From positions 62,001 to 126,000 of the forward strand of contig JAJDVI010000058.1 of the NCBI GenBank assembly GCA_022826195.1: a stretch of 64,000 bases of DNA. The letters run 5' to 3'. Positions within the stretch are counted from its first letter, which is position 1. Each line of letters opens with the position of its first letter. Position numbers and translations under genes: made by a program. Shown here piece by piece: positions 28,809-43,858 of the stretch. This stretch comes from Acidobacteriota bacterium (GTDB lineage Bacteria; Acidobacteriota; Vicinamibacteria; Marinacidobacterales; Marinacidobacteraceae). The notes beneath the pieces were generated by a model. That model saw only the letters and a program-made list of their open reading frames with translations. It did no database searches and had not been told where the DNA came from.

Positions 28809-29204
28809 CTACCACACCTGGCAAAGGACTTCGCCGCCCACGCCGAGATGGCGCGCCTGGCGGCCCGTCATCACTCCGCGGGAGGTCGACAGCAGGGTGA
28901 CGCCGAGCCCTCCCTGCGCCTTGGGAATCCTGTCGTGGGAGACGTAGACCCGGGTGCCGGGCCGCGAAACCCGCTTGAGCCCGGACAGCGCCTCCCGGTT
29001 GCCGGGGAGGCGCCGCAGCTTGATGCGGATCGCGTCCTGCGGCGGAACGGAGCGCCGCTCCCACCCGTCCACGTATCCCTCCTCCTGGAGGATGCGGGCG
29101 ATCTCCTCCTTCAGCTTCGAGGCGGGAATCTCGACGAAGTCGTGCCGCGCCTGAATCGCGTTGCGAATCCGGGTGAGCATGTCGGCCACCGGGTCAGACC
29201 ACAT
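28809..29204 (-). CDS. rpsH: 30S ribosomal protein S8
   Basis: [36 protein letters not shown]...[28 protein letters not shown]. Confidence 0.97.
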   Translation of the reverse strand: MWSDPVADMLTRIRNAIQARHDFVEIPASKLKEEIARILQEEGYVDGWERRSVPPQDAIRIKLRRLPGNREALSGLKRVSRPGTRVYVSHDRIPKAQGGLGVTLLSTSRGVMTGRQARHLGVGGEVLCQVW

Positions 29205-29216
29205 CAGCGCGCCTCC

Positions 29217-29402
29217 CTACCAACTCGCCTTGATGACGCCCGGGATCTCTCCCGCGAGCGCCAGCTTCCGGAAACACAGCCGGCAGAGCCCGAACTTCCG
29301 GAGATAGGCCCGTGGGCGGCCACAGCTCAGGCAGCGGTTGTAGCGCCGCACCTCGAACTTGGGCCGCTTCCTTGCCTTGGCAATGAGCGATTTCTTCGCC
29401 AA
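29217..29402 (-). CDS. rpsN: 30S ribosomal protein S14 type Z
   Basis: 61 aa; [38 protein letters not shown]. Confidence 0.97.
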   Translation of the reverse strand: MAKKSLIAKARKRPKFEVRRYNRCLSCGRPRAYLRKFGLCRLCFRKLALAGEIPGVIKASW

Positions 29403-29435
29403 AACTCTTTCCTCTGCTTGTTCAGCTCGTGAGTA

Positions 29436-29984
29436 CTACGCTTCCCGGCGGGCGAACGGCATCCCGAAGGCACGGAGCAGCTCTCGCGCGTCCTCGTCGC
29501 TCGTCGCGGTCGTGCAGATGGTCACGTTCATCCCGAGGGTCCTCTCGATCTTCGAGTAGTCGATCTCGGGGAACACGGATTGGTCCGTCAGGCCCAGGGT
29601 GTAGTTGCCCCGGCCGTCGAAGGCCCGGTCCGAAACGCCGCGAAAGTCGTGCACCCGCGGCAACGCGATGTTGATGAGCCGGTCCATGAATTCGTACATC
29701 CGGACTCCGCGCAGCGTGACCCGCGCGCCCACCGGCATGCCGTCCCGGATCTTGAAGTTGGCGATGGACTTCCGGGCCCTGGTCACCACCGGCCGCTGCC
29801 CGGTGATCGCCGTCAGGTCCGCGACCGCGGCGTCGATGAACCGGTGCTCCCGCGCCCCTTCTCCGACGCCCATGTTGACGACGACCTTGGTGACTCGGGG
29901 TACCGCATGCACGCTGGCAATCTGCAGTCTGGTGCGCAGATCGGGAGCGATGGTTTCCCGATACCGGGAACGAAGGCGGCTCAC
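29436..29984 (-). CDS. rplE: 50S ribosomal protein L5
   Basis: GTG start; VPRVTKVVVNMGVGEGAREHRFIDAA...RARKSIANFKIRDGMPVGARVTLRG. Confidence 0.97.
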   Translation of the reverse strand: MSRLRSRYRETIAPDLRTRLQIASVHAVPRVTKVVVNMGVGEGAREHRFIDAAVADLTAITGQRPVVTRARKSIANFKIRDGMPVGARVTLRGVRMYEFMDRLINIALPRVHDFRGVSDRAFDGRGNYTLGLTDQSVFPEIDYSKIERTLGMNVTICTTATSDEDARELLRAFGMPFARREA

Positions 29985-30334
29985 TTGTCGATCACTCCCT
30001 GGGAACGGACGCTCACCCGAACCTTGCGCCCATCGGTCAGCCGGGTCCTCCCGATCCGGGTCGGGAGATTGGTCTCCGGGTCCACGATCATCACGTTGCT
30101 GATCGCGATCGAGGCTTCCCGTTCGACGACGCCACCCTTGATGTTCGCCCGCGGGTTGGCCTTCGTGTGCCGCTTGATCATGTTGATGCCCTCGACGAGC
30201 ACGCGTCCGGTTTCCGGAAAGACGCGGAGAATGCGTCCCCGCTTCCCCAGGTCGCTCCCGGCCGTGATCTGGACGAGGTCGTTCTTGCGCACGTGCAGCC
30301 GCCGCGGCGGCGGCGCGCTCTTCTTCCGGGACAT
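29981..30334 (-). CDS. rplX: 50S ribosomal protein L24
   Basis: HVRKNDLVQITAGSDLGKRGRILRVFPETGRVLVEGINMIKRHTKAN. Confidence 0.96.
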   Translation of the reverse strand: MSRKKSAPPPRRLHVRKNDLVQITAGSDLGKRGRILRVFPETGRVLVEGINMIKRHTKANPRANIKGGVVEREASIAISNVMIVDPETNLPTRIGRTRLTDGRKVRVSVRSQGVIDK

Positions 30335-30336
30335 CG

Positions 30337-30705
30337 TCAGAGGACCTCCGGAGCAAGCGACACGATCTTCATGAACTGACGCTCGCGCAGTTCGCGGGCA
30401 ACCGGACCGAACACCCGGGTTCCGGTGGGCTCGCGCTGCTCGTTGATCAGCACCGCGGCGTTGTCACCGAAGCGGATGTAGGACCCGTCCGCGCGGCGGT
30501 GTTCCTTGCGGGTCCTCACGATCACCGCCTGGACGACCGTCCCTTTCTTGACCGCGCTCCCCGGCGCGGCTTCGCGCACCGAAGCGGTGATGATGTCCCC
30601 CAGCCGGGCGATGCGACCCACGCCGCCGCCGAGCGGAAGGATGCAGGTGACCCGGCGGGCGCCGGAGTTGTCGGCGACCTGCAGCACCGACTGCATCTGG
30701 ATCAC
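30337..30705 (-). CDS. rplN: 50S ribosomal protein L14
   Basis: GTG start overlapping the rpsQ stop; [22 protein letters not shown]...[24 protein letters not shown]. Confidence 0.97.
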   Translation of the reverse strand: MIQMQSVLQVADNSGARRVTCILPLGGGVGRIARLGDIITASVREAAPGSAVKKGTVVQAVIVRTRKEHRRADGSYIRFGDNAAVLINEQREPTGTRVFGPVARELRERQFMKIVSLAPEVL

Positions 30706-30947
30706 TTGGCGCGCTCCACAACGTTGAGCAGCCGGAAACGTTTCGTCCGGGAAAGCGGACGGCATTCCTCGATCTGGACGCGGTCTCCGACCCGGCCCTC
30801 GTTCTTCTCGTCGTGAACCGCAAAGCGCGTGGATTTGCGGTACCGGCGCTTGTAGAGGCGGTGTTCCACCAGGCGCTCGACGAGCACGGTGATGGTCTTC
30901 TCGGCGCCGCTGGCGACCACGGTTCCGGTCCTGATCAGTCTTGGCAT
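30702..30947 (-). CDS. rpsQ: 30S ribosomal protein S17
   Basis: [49 protein letters not shown]. Confidence 0.96.
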   Translation of the reverse strand: MPRLIRTGTVVASGAEKTITVLVERLVEHRLYKRRYRKSTRFAVHDEKNEGRVGDRVQIEECRPLSRTKRFRLLNVVERAK

Positions 30948-30973
30948 GACGGTTCTTCTCTTGTTCACCCGCC

Positions 30974-31204
30974 TCAGGAATCCGAGGCGCCGCTCCCCGG
31001 GGAATCGGTCCCGATCTCGAGCTCGCGCTCCCTCACGATCGTCTGGAGCCGGGCGACCTGGCGCCGCAGCAGTTTGACCTTGTGCGTGTGACCGAGCTGG
31101 CCGGTGGCGGCCTCGAGCCGGGCATCGAACAGCTCCCGCGTCGTTTCCTGCTGCTTCCTCACGAGTTCGTCGTGGGTCAACTCGCGAATCCGGGCGGCCT
31201 TCAC
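30974..31204 (-). CDS. rpmC: 50S ribosomal protein L29
   Basis: [61 protein letters not shown]. Confidence 0.95.
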   Translation of the reverse strand: MKAARIRELTHDELVRKQQETTRELFDARLEAATGQLGHTHKVKLLRRQVARLQTIVRERELEIGTDSPGSGASDS

Positions 31205-31623
31205 GACGATTCCTCCTCAAAGCGGCCGACGAACTGCGTCCGCACCGGAAGCTTGTGGCTCGCCCGGCGCATCGCCTCGATGGCCTGGTCGCGGGCGACG
31301 CCCTCCATTTCGAAGAGGACCCGTCCCGGACGCACCACCGCGACCCATCCCTCGGGACCGCCCTTGCCCTTGCCCATGCGCGTCTCCTGGGGTTTCTTCG
31401 TCAGCGGCTTGTCCGGAAAGATCCGGATCCAGACCCGGCCGGTCCGCTTGATGAAGCGGGTGATGGCCACCCGCGCCGACTCGATCTGGCGGTTCGTGAT
31501 CCATCCCGGCTCCAGCGTCTTGAGCCCGTAGTCTCCGAACGCCACGGTCTGCCCGGTCCAGGACTTGCCGCGCATACGGCCGCGCTGCTGTTTCCGGTAC
31601 CGCGTCTTCTTCGGCATCAGCAT
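31201..31623 (-). CDS. rplP: 50S ribosomal protein L16
   Basis: [57 protein letters not shown]. Confidence 0.97.
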   Translation of the reverse strand: MLMPKKTRYRKQQRGRMRGKSWTGQTVAFGDYGLKTLEPGWITNRQIESARVAITRFIKRTGRVWIRIFPDKPLTKKPQETRMGKGKGGPEGWVAVVRPGRVLFEMEGVARDQAIEAMRRASHKLPVRTQFVGRFEEESS

Positions 31624-31654
31624 GGCGTTTCTCCTCGGGGACTCCCTTCAGGGC

Positions 31655-32353
31655 TCAACCGGCGCTTGCCTCTTCGGAGCCGGAAGCCGACGGCTTCAGG
31701 GAGATCTCGGGACGTCCCGGCCGGCTCACCGCGTCGCTGACGCCCCGGTAAACCCAACACTTGACCCCGATCTGACCGTAAGTCGTGAAGGCCTCGGCGA
31801 GGCCGTATTCGATGTCGGCCCGCAGCGTGTGGAGCGGGAGCTGTCCCTCCAGGTACCACTCCGCCCGGGCGATGTCGGCGCCGTTGAGCCGCCCGGCGCA
31901 CCGGATGCGGACGCCCTTGGCGCCGTTCCGCATGGTGTTCTCGACGGCCTTCCGCATCGCGCGCCGGAACGCGATCCGCTTCTCCAGCTGGAGGGCGATG
32001 GACTCGGCGACCAGCTGCGGGTCGAGTTCGGGCTTGATCACCTCGAGGGGCCGGATGTGGACTTCCTTGCCGGTGCGTTTGCGAAGATCGCGCGTCAGCT
32101 TCTCCACTTCCGTTCCCTTGCGCCCGATGATGATTCCCGGCCTCGAGGTGTGGATGTAGATGTTGAGCTTGTTGCCCGGCCGCTCGATTTCCACCCGCGA
32201 AATGCCCGCGTGGTACAGGCGGCGCTTGAGAAGACGCCGCAGCTTCAGGTCCTCGTGCAGCGAATCCCGATAGGCGCTGTCCGCAAACCAGCGGGAGCGC
32301 CAGGTCTTGCTGTAGCCGAGCCGGAAGCCGTGCGGGTGTACTTTTTGACCCAT
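31655..32353 (-). CDS. rpsC: 30S ribosomal protein S3
   Basis: [24 protein letters not shown]...[18 protein letters not shown]. Confidence 0.97.
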   Translation of the reverse strand: MGQKVHPHGFRLGYSKTWRSRWFADSAYRDSLHEDLKLRRLLKRRLYHAGISRVEIERPGNKLNIYIHTSRPGIIIGRKGTEVEKLTRDLRKRTGKEVHIRPLEVIKPELDPQLVAESIALQLEKRIAFRRAMRKAVENTMRNGAKGVRIRCAGRLNGADIARAEWYLEGQLPLHTLRADIEYGLAEAFTTYGQIGVKCWVYRGVSDAVSRPGRPEISLKPSASGSEEASAG

Positions 32354-32355
32354 TC

Positions 32356-32715
32356 CTATTCCTCTTCGACCGCGGTCACGCGGATCGTGTAGTGGGTGGT
32401 TCGCCGCCGGATGCGGCGGATACGGGCCCTCCGGCCGCTCCGGGCGATCGCCCGGGCCGGCCCCTGGTCGGCGAAGGCCTCGGAGACCATGAGCCTGTCC
32501 TCATCGATCCGCTTCGCTTCGGCGAGGGCCTTCGTCTGGGCGTTCGCGATGGCCGACCGCAACACCTTCTCGATGATGGGCGCCGGCGCGCGATTCGTGT
32601 TCTGCAGCACCGAGATGGCGTCCGCCGCGGGCTTGTCGCGGATGAGGTCGAGAACGAGCCGGGCCTTCTGAACCGAACCGGGAACCGCCGTCGCCCGGGC
32701 CACCGCTTCGATCAC
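32356..32715 (-). CDS. rplV: 50S ribosomal protein L22
   Basis: [47 protein letters not shown]. Confidence 0.96.
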   Translation of the reverse strand: MIEAVARATAVPGSVQKARLVLDLIRDKPAADAISVLQNTNRAPAPIIEKVLRSAIANAQTKALAEAKRIDEDRLMVSEAFADQGPARAIARSGRRARIRRIRRRTTHYTIRVTAVEEE

Positions 32716-32743
32716 GGCGTCACCCCCATTCGTGAGAGGAGTC

Positions 32744-33028
32744 TCATCGCCGTGCCCTCGACTTCTCGGTCTTCACCTTGTGGCCCTTGAAGGTCCGGGT
32801 CGGCGAGAACTCGCCGAGCTTGTGGCCCACCATGTTGTCGGTCACGTAGACCGGGATGAACTTGCGGCCGTTGTGAACGGCGAAGGTCAGGCCCACCATC
32901 TGCGGAACGATCGTGGAGCGCCGCGACCACGTCTTGATGATCGTCTGCCGGCGCGCGACGTGCGCGTCCTCGACCTTCCGGATCAGGCTTTCCTCGATGT
33001 ACGGGCCCTTTTGAATCGAACGCGGCAT
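32744..33028 (-). CDS. rpsS: 30S ribosomal protein S19
   Basis: [23 protein letters not shown]...[51 protein letters not shown]. Confidence 0.97.
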   Translation of the reverse strand: MPRSIQKGPYIEESLIRKVEDAHVARRQTIIKTWSRRSTIVPQMVGLTFAVHNGRKFIPVYVTDNMVGHKLGEFSPTRTFKGHKVKTEKSRARR

Positions 33029-33083
33029 TCTGTGGTCCTTTTCTGATCCCTGTTCCGATCTGGTGGTGTGGGGTGTCCTCGGC

Positions 33084-33917
<834 letters not shown>

Positions 33918-34208
33918 TTACACGCCCTTGAAGATCTCGATGACGTGGCCCTCCTCGAGGGTCACGTACGCCTTCTTCCAGTTGGGGCGCCGTCCGACGA
34001 AGCGGCCCCAGCGCTTGTTCTTGCCGGTGAAGTTGGAGGTGCGGACATCCTTGACCTCCACCTCGAACAGACTCTCGACGGCGCGGCGGATCTGGATCTT
34101 GTTGGCCTTCGGGCTCACCCGGAAAGCGACGACGTTCTGGGTTTCCCGGAGGCGCTCCGCCTTTTCGGTGGTGAGCGGTTCGAGGATGACGCGGTCGGCT
34201 TCCATCAT
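33918..34208 (-). CDS. rplW: 50S ribosomal protein L23
   Basis: [57 protein letters not shown]. Confidence 0.95.
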   Translation of the reverse strand: MMEADRVILEPLTTEKAERLRETQNVVAFRVSPKANKIQIRRAVESLFEVEVKDVRTSNFTGKNKRWGRFVGRRPNWKKAYVTLEEGHVIEIFKGV

Positions 34209-34930
34209 TTGCCTCCCTGTCTGCCTCTCTGTCCAGGGGCCCCTGCTTCGGACAGCTTCTCGGAGAGCGCGGCGAGCGCGGAACGCCGGATGAGCACCGT
34301 CTTCGCCTTGAGGACCTCGTAGCAGTGGAGCGCCCTCACCGAAACGACCTCGACCGCCGGCAGGTTCCTCGTCGACAGGTAGAGGTCGTCGGAGGGCGCC
34401 GTCTCCACGATCAGGATGCGTCCGCCGGTCGAACCCCACTCGCCCAGGCGGCGCAGCACTGCCCGGGTGGAAGGCCCCTCGAGACCGAAGTCGTCGAAGA
34501 CGCGCAACCGCCCTTCGCTCGCGCACAGCGAGAGCGCGGAGCGGAGCGCGCCGCGCTGCATGCGGCCCGGCAGCCGGTAGCTGTAGTCGCGAGGCTGCGG
34601 TCCGAACACGGTCCCGCCGCCCCGCCACAAGGGGGTGCGGCGGCTGCCGACGCGCGCGTTGCCGGTGCCCTTCTGCCGCCACGGCTTGCGGCCGCCTCCG
34701 GCGACGAGCGCGCGGTTCTTGGTCGCATGGGTCCCGGCGCGCCGGCCCGCCATGTACTGGCGAACGGCGTCGTAGTGGAGGCCCGGCCTCACCGGCGCCG
34801 CGAAGACGGCCGGATCGAGTTCCACCTCGCCGCCTTCGGAATCACGGGCGACCACGGAACCGGCGCGCTGAGGGTCTTCGGCCTCGGGTACGCCTTCCGT
34901 CGGAAGCGCTTCTTGCTCTGCCACGGTCAC
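34205..34930 (-). CDS. rplD: 50S ribosomal protein L4
   Basis: [52 protein letters not shown]. Confidence 0.97.
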   Translation of the reverse strand: MTVAEQEALPTEGVPEAEDPQRAGSVVARDSEGGEVELDPAVFAAPVRPGLHYDAVRQYMAGRRAGTHATKNRALVAGGGRKPWRQKGTGNARVGSRRTPLWRGGGTVFGPQPRDYSYRLPGRMQRGALRSALSLCASEGRLRVFDDFGLEGPSTRAVLRRLGEWGSTGGRILIVETAPSDDLYLSTRNLPAVEVVSVRALHCYEVLKAKTVLIRRSALAALSEKLSEAGAPGQRGRQGGK

Positions 34931-34967
34931 TTTCGTTCTTCCTGTCTTCTCTCGGTTGCCGCTCTCG

Positions 34968-35597
34968 TCAGGCCTTGCGAATCTCGACGGTCCCGCCGCG
35001 AGGTCCGGGGACGGCGCCCCGCACCGCCACCAGGTTTTCCTGCGCGTCCACCCGAACGATCCGGAGGTTCCGGACCGTCACGCGCTCCCGGCCGTGCTGG
35101 CCGGGAAGACGGGTGCCCGGGAGCACCCGTGAGGGCGTCGCGCACATGCCGATCGCGCCCGGGGCGCGGTGGAACTTGGAACCGTGCGACTTCGGCCCGC
35201 CGTGGAAGCCGTGCCGCTTCATCACGCCGGCGAAGCCCTTGCCCTTGCTGACTCCGGTGATCCGGACCACGTCGTCCGGCGAGAACACCTCGGCGCCGAG
35301 CCGGGAACCGATCTCCAGATCCTCGCCCGAATCCGCCTCGAACTCGCGCAGTACCGAGGCGGCGGGGACTCCGGCAGCCTTCAGCCGGGCGGCGAGCGCC
35401 CGGTTGCGGGCCGGGCGGCTCCCCGGGCCGCGGGGCCGCTCGAGGCCGACCTGAACGGCTTCGTAGCCGTCGGCCGCCGCCGTCTTCTTCTGGACGACGA
35501 CGCAGGGGCCCACCCGGATCAGGGTGACCGGAATCACCCGGCCGTCGTCCCCGAAATGCTGGGCCATCCCCAGCTTCGTGCCCAGCAGTCCGTTCAT
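34968..35597 (-). CDS. rplC: 50S ribosomal protein L3
   Basis: MNGLLGTKLGMAQHFGDDGRVIPVTLI...GVSKGKGFAGVMKRHGFHGGPKSHGSKFHRAPGAIG. Confidence 0.98.
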   Translation of the reverse strand: MNGLLGTKLGMAQHFGDDGRVIPVTLIRVGPCVVVQKKTAAADGYEAVQVGLERPRGPGSRPARNRALAARLKAAGVPAASVLREFEADSGEDLEIGSRLGAEVFSPDDVVRITGVSKGKGFAGVMKRHGFHGGPKSHGSKFHRAPGAIGMCATPSRVLPGTRLPGQHGRERVTVRNLRIVRVDAQENLVAVRGAVPGPRGGTVEIRKA

Positions 35598-35627
35598 CGA
35601 TCTTCCTCCGCGATTCCTGTGCGTTCC

Positions 35628-35960
35628 CTACTTGGCCTGCGGCTCGCCGGCGACCATCGCCTTGATCTCGACATGAACGCCGGCCGGAAGATCCAGGCGC
35701 GACAGCGCATCGACCGTGGTCGGCGTGGACCCCAGGATGTCCAGCAGCCGCTTGTGCGTCCGGAGTTCGAACTGCTCGCGGGACTTCTTGTCCACGTGCG
35801 GAGAGCGAAGCACGGTGTAACGGTTCTTGACCGTCGGCAACGGAATCGGGCCGGCGACCGTGGCGCCGGTCCGCTTCGCCGTCTCCACGATCTCACTGGT
35901 GGACTGGTCCAGCAGGCGGTGATCGAACGCCTTGAGTCGGATGCGGATCTTTTCGTTCAT
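35628..35960 (-). CDS. rpsJ: 30S ribosomal protein S10
   Basis: [39 protein letters not shown]...[12 protein letters not shown]. Confidence 0.98.
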   Translation of the reverse strand: MNEKIRIRLKAFDHRLLDQSTSEIVETAKRTGATVAGPIPLPTVKNRYTVLRSPHVDKKSREQFELRTHKRLLDILGSTPTTVDALSRLDLPAGVHVEIKAMVAGEPQAK

Positions 35961-35976
35961 CGGGTTGCAGTCCTCG

Positions 35977-38049
<2,073 letters not shown>

Positions 38050-38156
38050 GGGAATTGAAGGGCGTTGGCTGTCTTGAGGATGATCCGACGGGAGGCGAGA
38101 AGTGGGGAAAAGGGTCCGAATTGCCTGCGGTTCGATTCGCGCGCCGTGACGAACGG

Positions 38157-38215
38157 ATCGAGTCCGCCTCACCGGGCCATTGGGGCCCGATCGGGCTGGA
38201 CTCAGCAGTCGATCT
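38157..38215 (-). other. Nested stem-loop in the long rpsG-fusA spacer
   Basis: GAGTCC (38160-38165)/GGACTC (38198-38203) enclosing GGGCC (38174-38178)-ATTGG-GGCCC (38184-38188). Confidence 0.4.
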
Positions 38216-38303
38216 CATCTGGCGAAATCGTGCTCGCTTCCTGAATGGCAGTTCCTCCGATGCGTTGTTTGCCGATGGATGTCTGTTTGGCCTGGAAGGG
38301 CGG

Positions 38304-38774
38304 TTACCAGCGGTGGTGGGCGAAGGCCTTGTTCGCCTCCGCCATCTTGTGGGTGTCTTCCCGCTTCTTGATGGCCCCACCCCGATTCTGGGAGGCGTCG
38401 AGCAGCTCGCCCGCCAGCTTCTCCGCCATCGTCTTCTCCGGCCGCTTCCGGGCGTACCCCACGATCCAGCGCAGGGACAGCGACGTGCGCCGCTCGGGAC
38501 GCACCTCGTACGGCACCTGGACGTTGGCGCCGCCTTTCCGGCGGCTCTTCACCTCGAGCGTCGGCTTGACGTTCTGGACGGCCTCGCGGAAGGTCGTGAG
38601 CGGCTCGCCGCCCGTCTTGTCCTTGATGCGGTCGAAGGCCCCGTACACGATGGACTCGGCCGTCGACTTCTTCCCGTCCAGCATCACCTTGTTGATGAAC
38701 GATGAGACGAGCGCGCTCTGGTAGCGGGCGTCCGGAGCGGGTTGCCGCTTCGGCACGTCACGGCGTCTGGACAT
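38304..38774 (-). CDS. rpsG: 30S ribosomal protein S7
   Basis: [50 protein letters not shown]. Confidence 0.98.
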   Translation of the reverse strand: MSRRRDVPKRQPAPDARYQSALVSSFINKVMLDGKKSTAESIVYGAFDRIKDKTGGEPLTTFREAVQNVKPTLEVKSRRKGGANVQVPYEVRPERRTSLSLRWIVGYARKRPEKTMAEKLAGELLDASQNRGGAIKKREDTHKMAEANKAFAHHRW

Positions 38775-38812
38775 CTCCTGAATCTCTCTTGCGTAAGGGG
38801 CGTCTCTACCGG

Positions 38813-39187
38813 TCAGCTCTTGGGACGCTTCGTTCCGTACTTGGACCGGCCGTTCTTGCGCCCGTCCACTCCGGTCGCGTCGAGAGCCCCCCGGATCACG
38901 TGGTACCGCACGCCCGGAAGATCCTTCACCCGGCCGCCGCGCAGGAGCACGATGGAGTGTTCCTGCAGGGAGTGCCCGACCCCGGGAATGTAGGTCGTGA
39001 CCTCGATCCCGTTGGTGAGCCGCACCCGGGCGACTTTCCTGAGCGCCGAGTTCGGCTTCTTGGGGTTGATGGTGAAGACCCGCACGCACACTCCCCTCCG
39101 CTGCGGACACCGCTGGAGCGCCGGAGAGTCGGTGGCCGGGGCCATCCGCTTCCGTCCGCGGCGGACAAGCTGGTGAATCGTGGGCAT
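38813..39187 (-). CDS. rpsL: 30S ribosomal protein S12
   Basis: [60 protein letters not shown]. Confidence 0.98.
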   Translation of the reverse strand: MPTIHQLVRRGRKRMAPATDSPALQRCPQRRGVCVRVFTINPKKPNSALRKVARVRLTNGIEVTTYIPGVGHSLQEHSIVLLRGGRVKDLPGVRYHVIRGALDATGVDGRKNGRSKYGTKRPKS

Positions 39188-39410
39188 GGGGGAATCGGGT
39201 CCGGAGGGAAATGCTGCGCCCCCGGGGGGGCAGGGAAACTGGGACGTGCACCGCCCACCCATCAGGGCTCGCAAAAGGCGATCGGCGGCTGTTTCCCGGG
39301 GGAAACGATGACGTCCACGACGCTCGAAGAGTGCGTTTTGGGCGCTTAGCGGACGAAGGATTTTACGCGCTGGCGCGCGTACGTGTCAAATCCCAGCAGC
39401 CGGCTCGAGA

Positions 39411-39430
39411 CGCCGCCGCGAGCGGCGGCG
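39411..39430 (-). terminator. Strong hairpin downstream of rpoC (possible terminator/processing site)
   Basis: cgccgccg-cgag-cggcggcg, perfect 8-bp stem, 57 nt after the rpoC stop; no clear U-tract. Confidence 0.4.
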
Positions 39431-39486
39431 GCCGCGGCCGGAACCCCGGCGCAAACGAGTGCTTCCGGGGCTTCGGGGAGACCGCG

Positions 39487-42400
39487 TCAGTGGATCTCTT
39501 CGGCCAGTTCGGCTTCCGGATTCGGGTCTTCCTGGAGCATCGCCTGCCGGTGCGCATCGATCTCCTCCGGCAGCACGAAGCGCCGGTGCTCCCGGAGCCC
39601 GGTACCCGCCGGAATCAGCCGGCCCATGATGACGTTCTCCTTGAGCCCGCGGAGATAGTCGACCTTGCCGGTGAGCGACGCTTCGGTCAGGACCTTGGTG
39701 GTCTCCTGGAACGACGCGGCCGAGATGAAGCTGTCCGTGGCGAGCGAGGCCTTGGTGAGGCCGAGCAGCATCGGTTCTCCCTGGGCCGCCTGCCCGCCCT
39801 CCGCCTGGGCCTTGCGGTTCGCCTGGGCGAACTCGTGCCGATCCACGGTCGCGTCCACGATCAGGTCGGTGTCCCCGACATCGGTGACGCGCACCCAGCG
39901 CATCATCCGGCTGATGATGACTTCGATGTGCTTGTCATCGATCACCACGCCCTGCAGGCGATACACCTCCTGGATCTCGTGGACGAGATACCGCTGCAGC
40001 TCGCCTTCGCCGAGGACCCGGAGGATGTCGTGCGGATTGCGCGGACCGTCCATGAGCGGGTCGCCCGCCCGGACTTCCTCGTTCTCCCGGACACTGATGT
40101 GGACACCACGCGGCACTTCGTACTCGCGCACGTCGTCGGTGACCTGCGAAGTCACGCTGATGACGCGCTTGCCCTTGCGGACGTCGCCGTACTGCAGCCG
40201 CCCGTCGATCTCGCTGATCAGGGCGGGCGCCTTCGGCGGCCGGGCCTCGAAGAGCTCGACGACGCGCGGCAGGCCTCCGGTGATGTCCTTCGTCTTGGTG
40301 GTCTCCCGCGGAATCTTGGCGAGCACGTCGCCCGGACGGACGGCGTCATTCTCCTCGACCTCGAGGTGGGCGCGCGAGGGCATCAGGTAGGTCCGGGGGT
40401 CCTCACCCGGGGCGCCCTGAATCTCGATCCGCGGCTCGAACCGGTCGTCCGGGGACTCGATGATCACCGCCTGCGACCGGAAGGTGACGTTGTCCACCTC
40501 CTGGATCATCGTCACGTCCGCGATGATGTCCCGGAATCGGACCGTCCCCTCCTCCTCGGCCAGGATCGAGAAGCTGTAGGGATCCCATTCGACGATCACC
40601 TGGCCGCTGCTCACGGCGCTGCCGGGGGCCGCCTTGATCCGGGCGCCGTATACGACGGGATGGCTCTCCAGGATCCGTCCCTCGCCGTCGCCCACCTCCA
40701 CGGTGCCGGCGCGGTTGATGACCACCAGGTTGCCGTGGCGATCCTCGACCGTGCGCAGGTTTTCCGAGAACTGCATCACGCCGTCGTGGCGCGCCTCGAG
40801 GGCCGAGTTCTCGAAGACGCTGGCCGTCCCGCCGATGTGGAAGGTCCGCATGGTCAACTGGGTGCCGGGCTCGCCGATCGACTGAGCCGCGATGATGCCT
40901 ACCGCCTCTCCCAGATCCACGAGGCGCCCGGTGGCCAGGTTCCGGCCGTAACACATCGCGCAGACGCCCCGCCGCGCATCGCAGGTGAGGACCGAGCGGA
41001 TCTTGACCCGGGCCACGCCCGAACCCTCGATCGCGGTCGCGATCTCCTCGCTGATCTCCTCGCCGGCGTCGACGATGAGGTCCCCGCGGAAGTCCTTGAC
41101 GGCCTCGAGGCTGACCCTGCCCACGATGCGGTCCCGAAGCGGCTCGATGACCTCTCCGGCCTCGATGATGGGCTCGGCGTAGATGCCCCGGAGGGTCCCG
41201 CAATCGACCAGGGTGACGATCACGTCCTGGGCCACGTCGGCAAGCCGGCGGGTGAGGTAGCCGGCGTCCGCGGTGCGGAGCGCCGTATCCGCCAGACCCT
41301 TTCGCGCCCCGTTGGTCGAGATGAAGTACTGGATGACGCTGAGCCCCTCGCGGAAGTTGCTGGTAATCGGGGTCTCGATGATCTCTCCGGAGGTCTTGGC
41401 CATCAGCCCCCGCATGCCGGCGAGCTGCCGAATCTGCTTCTCGCTGCCCCGGGCGCCGGAGTCCACCATCATGAAGACGGGGCTGAACCGCCCGGTCTCC
41501 CGCTCCCTGACCTGCATGGTCTTCAGCATGTCTTCGGCCACCTTGTTGGTGGCGTTCGACCAGACGTCGATGACCTTGTTGTACCGCTCTCCGTGGGTGA
41601 TCGCACCCTGCTGGTACTGCTCGTCAACCCGGCCGACCTCTTCCTTGGCCTCCTCGACCAGACGCGCCTTGTTCGGCGGGACCACGAGGTCGCCGAGTCC
41701 GATGGACGTTCCGCTGCGGGTCGCGTACTCGAAGCCGACATCCTTCAGCGCGTCGAGAACGTCGGCGGTGGTCTCGAGCCCGTGGCGCAGATAGACGAGA
41801 CGGACGAGGCTCTGAATGCCCTTCTTCTTGAGCACACCGTTCACGAACGGCAGGTCCTCGGGCAGCCGGTCGTTCAGGAGCACTCTCCCGACCGTGGTTT
41901 CGATCCGCCTTCCCTCGCTGCTCGCGACCTTCACCCGCAGCAGGTCCTGGCTGTCGTGCGTCTCCAGGAGTTCGCCCGAGTAGCGCAACTGAATCGGCGT
42001 CAGGGTGGCGACCTGTCCGCTCTCGTGAGCGAGCAGTACCTCCTCGATCGAGGAGAAAGCCTGTTTTTCCTCCGGCGGAGTCACCTGCGGCTTGGTCAGG
42101 TAGTAGATTCCGAGGACCATGTCCTGCGTCGGGACGGCCAGCGGTCCGCCGTGCGCGGGCGAGAGGATGTTTCGCGAGGAACGCATCAACAGCGACGCCT
42201 CCACCTGCGCCTCGGGGCTCAGGGGAACGTGGACCGCCATCTGATCGCCATCGAAATCGGCGTTGAACGCGCTGCAGACCAGCGGGTGGATCCGGATCGC
42301 CTTCCCCTCGACCAGAACCGGCTCGAATGCCTGGATGCCGAGCCGGTGCAGCGTCGGGGCGCGGTTGAGCAGCACGGAATGCTCGCTGATGACCTCTTCG

Positions 42401-43827
42401 AGGTAGTCCCAGACCTCGGGACGCTGTTCCTCCACGAGTTCGCGGGCCTGCTTGATCGTCGCTGCCAGCCCCTCGTGCTCCAGCCTGTTGAACAGGAAGG
42501 GCTTGAACAGCTCGAGCGCCATCTTCTTGGGAAGGCCGCACTGATGGACCTTCAGCTCCGGGCCCACCACGATGACGGACCGGCCGGAGTAGTCCACCCG
42601 CTTGCCGAGCAGGTTCTGGCGGAACCGGCCCTGCTTCCCCTTGAGCGTGTCGGAGAGGGACTTGAGCGGGCGGTTGTTCGTGCCCTTCAGGACGCGGCCG
42701 CGGCGGCCGTTGTCGAAGAGGGCGTCCACGGCTTCCTGGAGCATGCGCTGCTCGTTCCGGACGATCACGTCGGGGGCGCGCAGTTCAAGCAGCCGCCGAA
42801 GCCGATTGTTGCGGTTGATGACCTTCCGGTAGAGCTCGTTGAGATCGCTGGTGGCGAAGCGTCCACCATCGAGGGGCACCAGCGGACGAAGGTCCGGCGG
42901 GATCACCGGGATGACGTCCATGATCATCCACTCGGGCAGGTTCCCCGACTTCCGGAACGCGTCCACGACCTTCAGCCGCTTCGCCGCCTTGGTCCGCTTC
43001 TGGATGGACCGCTCGTGGCGCATGGCGTGCCGCAACTCGACCGCGAGGCTCTCGAGATCCGCTTCGTGAAGCAGTTGCTTGGCGGCTCCGGCTCCCATTC
43101 CCGCCCGGTAGGTGCTTCCGGGGCGCTTCAGCTTCTCGCGGAATTCGTTGTCGGTCCGGCCGAAGAGGCGCTTGAGCAGCCGATCCTGGTCTTCGGTGAC
43201 CACCTGGCCCTTGCGGAGGGTCCCGAGCCTGATGTTGCCCACCGTGCAGCCCTGGTCTCCCTCGTCGAAGGAGAAGGCGAAGAGCTGCTGCAGCAACTGC
43301 GCCTCCTCGAGCGTGAGCGTGACTTCCTTTTCCCGCAGGAGCGAGATGTCAACGTCGCCGGGATCGAGGACGACGTACGACTCGTAGTAGAGGATTCGTT
43401 CGAGTTCCCGCGGGGTCAGATCCAGGACCTGGCCGATACGGCTCGGCGGGACCTTGAAGAACCAGACGTGGGAAACCGGGCACGCCAGCTCGATGTGTCC
43501 CAGCCGGCTGCGGCGGACCGAGGCCTGCGTGACCTCCACGCCGCACTTGTCACAGATGACGCCCCGGTGCTTCATGCGCTTGTACTTGCCGCACAAACAC
43601 TCCCAGTCGCTGATGGGACCAAAGATCTGAGCGCAGAAAAGTCCGCCCCGTTCCGGCTTCAGGGTCCGGTAGTTGATGGTCTCGGCTTTCGTGACCTCTC
43701 CGTGGGACCACGCCCTGATCTTTTCGGGCGACGCGATCGAGATCTTGATGGCGTCGAAATCAGAGCTGAAGGTTTCCCTTTCCTCAAGGTCCGGGAAGAC
43801 TCCGGCGGTTTCCCTGGTTGTCTGCAT
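39487..43827 (-). CDS. rpoC: RNA polymerase beta' subunit
   Basis: 1446 aa; [54 protein letters not shown]. Confidence 0.98.
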   Translation of the reverse strand: MQTTRETAGVFPDLEERETFSSDFDAIKISIASPEKIRAWSHGEVTKAETINYRTLKPERGGLFCAQIFGPISDWECLCGKYKRMKHRGVICDKCGVEVTQASVRRSRLGHIELACPVSHVWFFKVPPSRIGQVLDLTPRELERILYYESYVVLDPGDVDISLLREKEVTLTLEEAQLLQQLFAFSFDEGDQGCTVGNIRLGTLRKGQVVTEDQDRLLKRLFGRTDNEFREKLKRPGSTYRAGMGAGAAKQLLHEADLESLAVELRHAMRHERSIQKRTKAAKRLKVVDAFRKSGNLPEWMIMDVIPVIPPDLRPLVPLDGGRFATSDLNELYRKVINRNNRLRRLLELRAPDVIVRNEQRMLQEAVDALFDNGRRGRVLKGTNNRPLKSLSDTLKGKQGRFRQNLLGKRVDYSGRSVIVVGPELKVHQCGLPKKMALELFKPFLFNRLEHEGLAATIKQARELVEEQRPEVWDYLEEVISEHSVLLNRAPTLHRLGIQAFEPVLVEGKAIRIHPLVCSAFNADFDGDQMAVHVPLSPEAQVEASLLMRSSRNILSPAHGGPLAVPTQDMVLGIYYLTKPQVTPPEEKQAFSSIEEVLLAHESGQVATLTPIQLRYSGELLETHDSQDLLRVKVASSEGRRIETTVGRVLLNDRLPEDLPFVNGVLKKKGIQSLVRLVYLRHGLETTADVLDALKDVGFEYATRSGTSIGLGDLVVPPNKARLVEEAKEEVGRVDEQYQQGAITHGERYNKVIDVWSNATNKVAEDMLKTMQVRERETGRFSPVFMMVDSGARGSEKQIRQLAGMRGLMAKTSGEIIETPITSNFREGLSVIQYFISTNGARKGLADTALRTADAGYLTRRLADVAQDVIVTLVDCGTLRGIYAEPIIEAGEVIEPLRDRIVGRVSLEAVKDFRGDLIVDAGEEISEEIATAIEGSGVARVKIRSVLTCDARRGVCAMCYGRNLATGRLVDLGEAVGIIAAQSIGEPGTQLTMRTFHIGGTASVFENSALEARHDGVMQFSENLRTVEDRHGNLVVINRAGTVEVGDGEGRILESHPVVYGARIKAAPGSAVSSGQVIVEWDPYSFSILAEEEGTVRFRDIIADVTMIQEVDNVTFRSQAVIIESPDDRFEPRIEIQGAPGEDPRTYLMPSRAHLEVEENDAVRPGDVLAKIPRETTKTKDITGGLPRVVELFEARPPKAPALISEIDGRLQYGDVRKGKRVISVTSQVTDDVREYEVPRGVHISVRENEEVRAGDPLMDGPRNPHDILRVLGEGELQRYLVHEIQEVYRLQGVVIDDKHIEVIISRMMRWVRVTDVGDTDLIVDATVDRHEFAQANRKAQAEGGQAAQGEPMLLGLTKASLATDSFISAASFQETTKVLTEASLTGKVDYLRGLKENVIMGRLIPAGTGLREHRRFVLPEEIDAHRQAMLQEDPNPEAELAEEIH

Positions 43828-43858
43828 TTCGTCCCTCTCGATTGTTGGTGTTTCTCGA

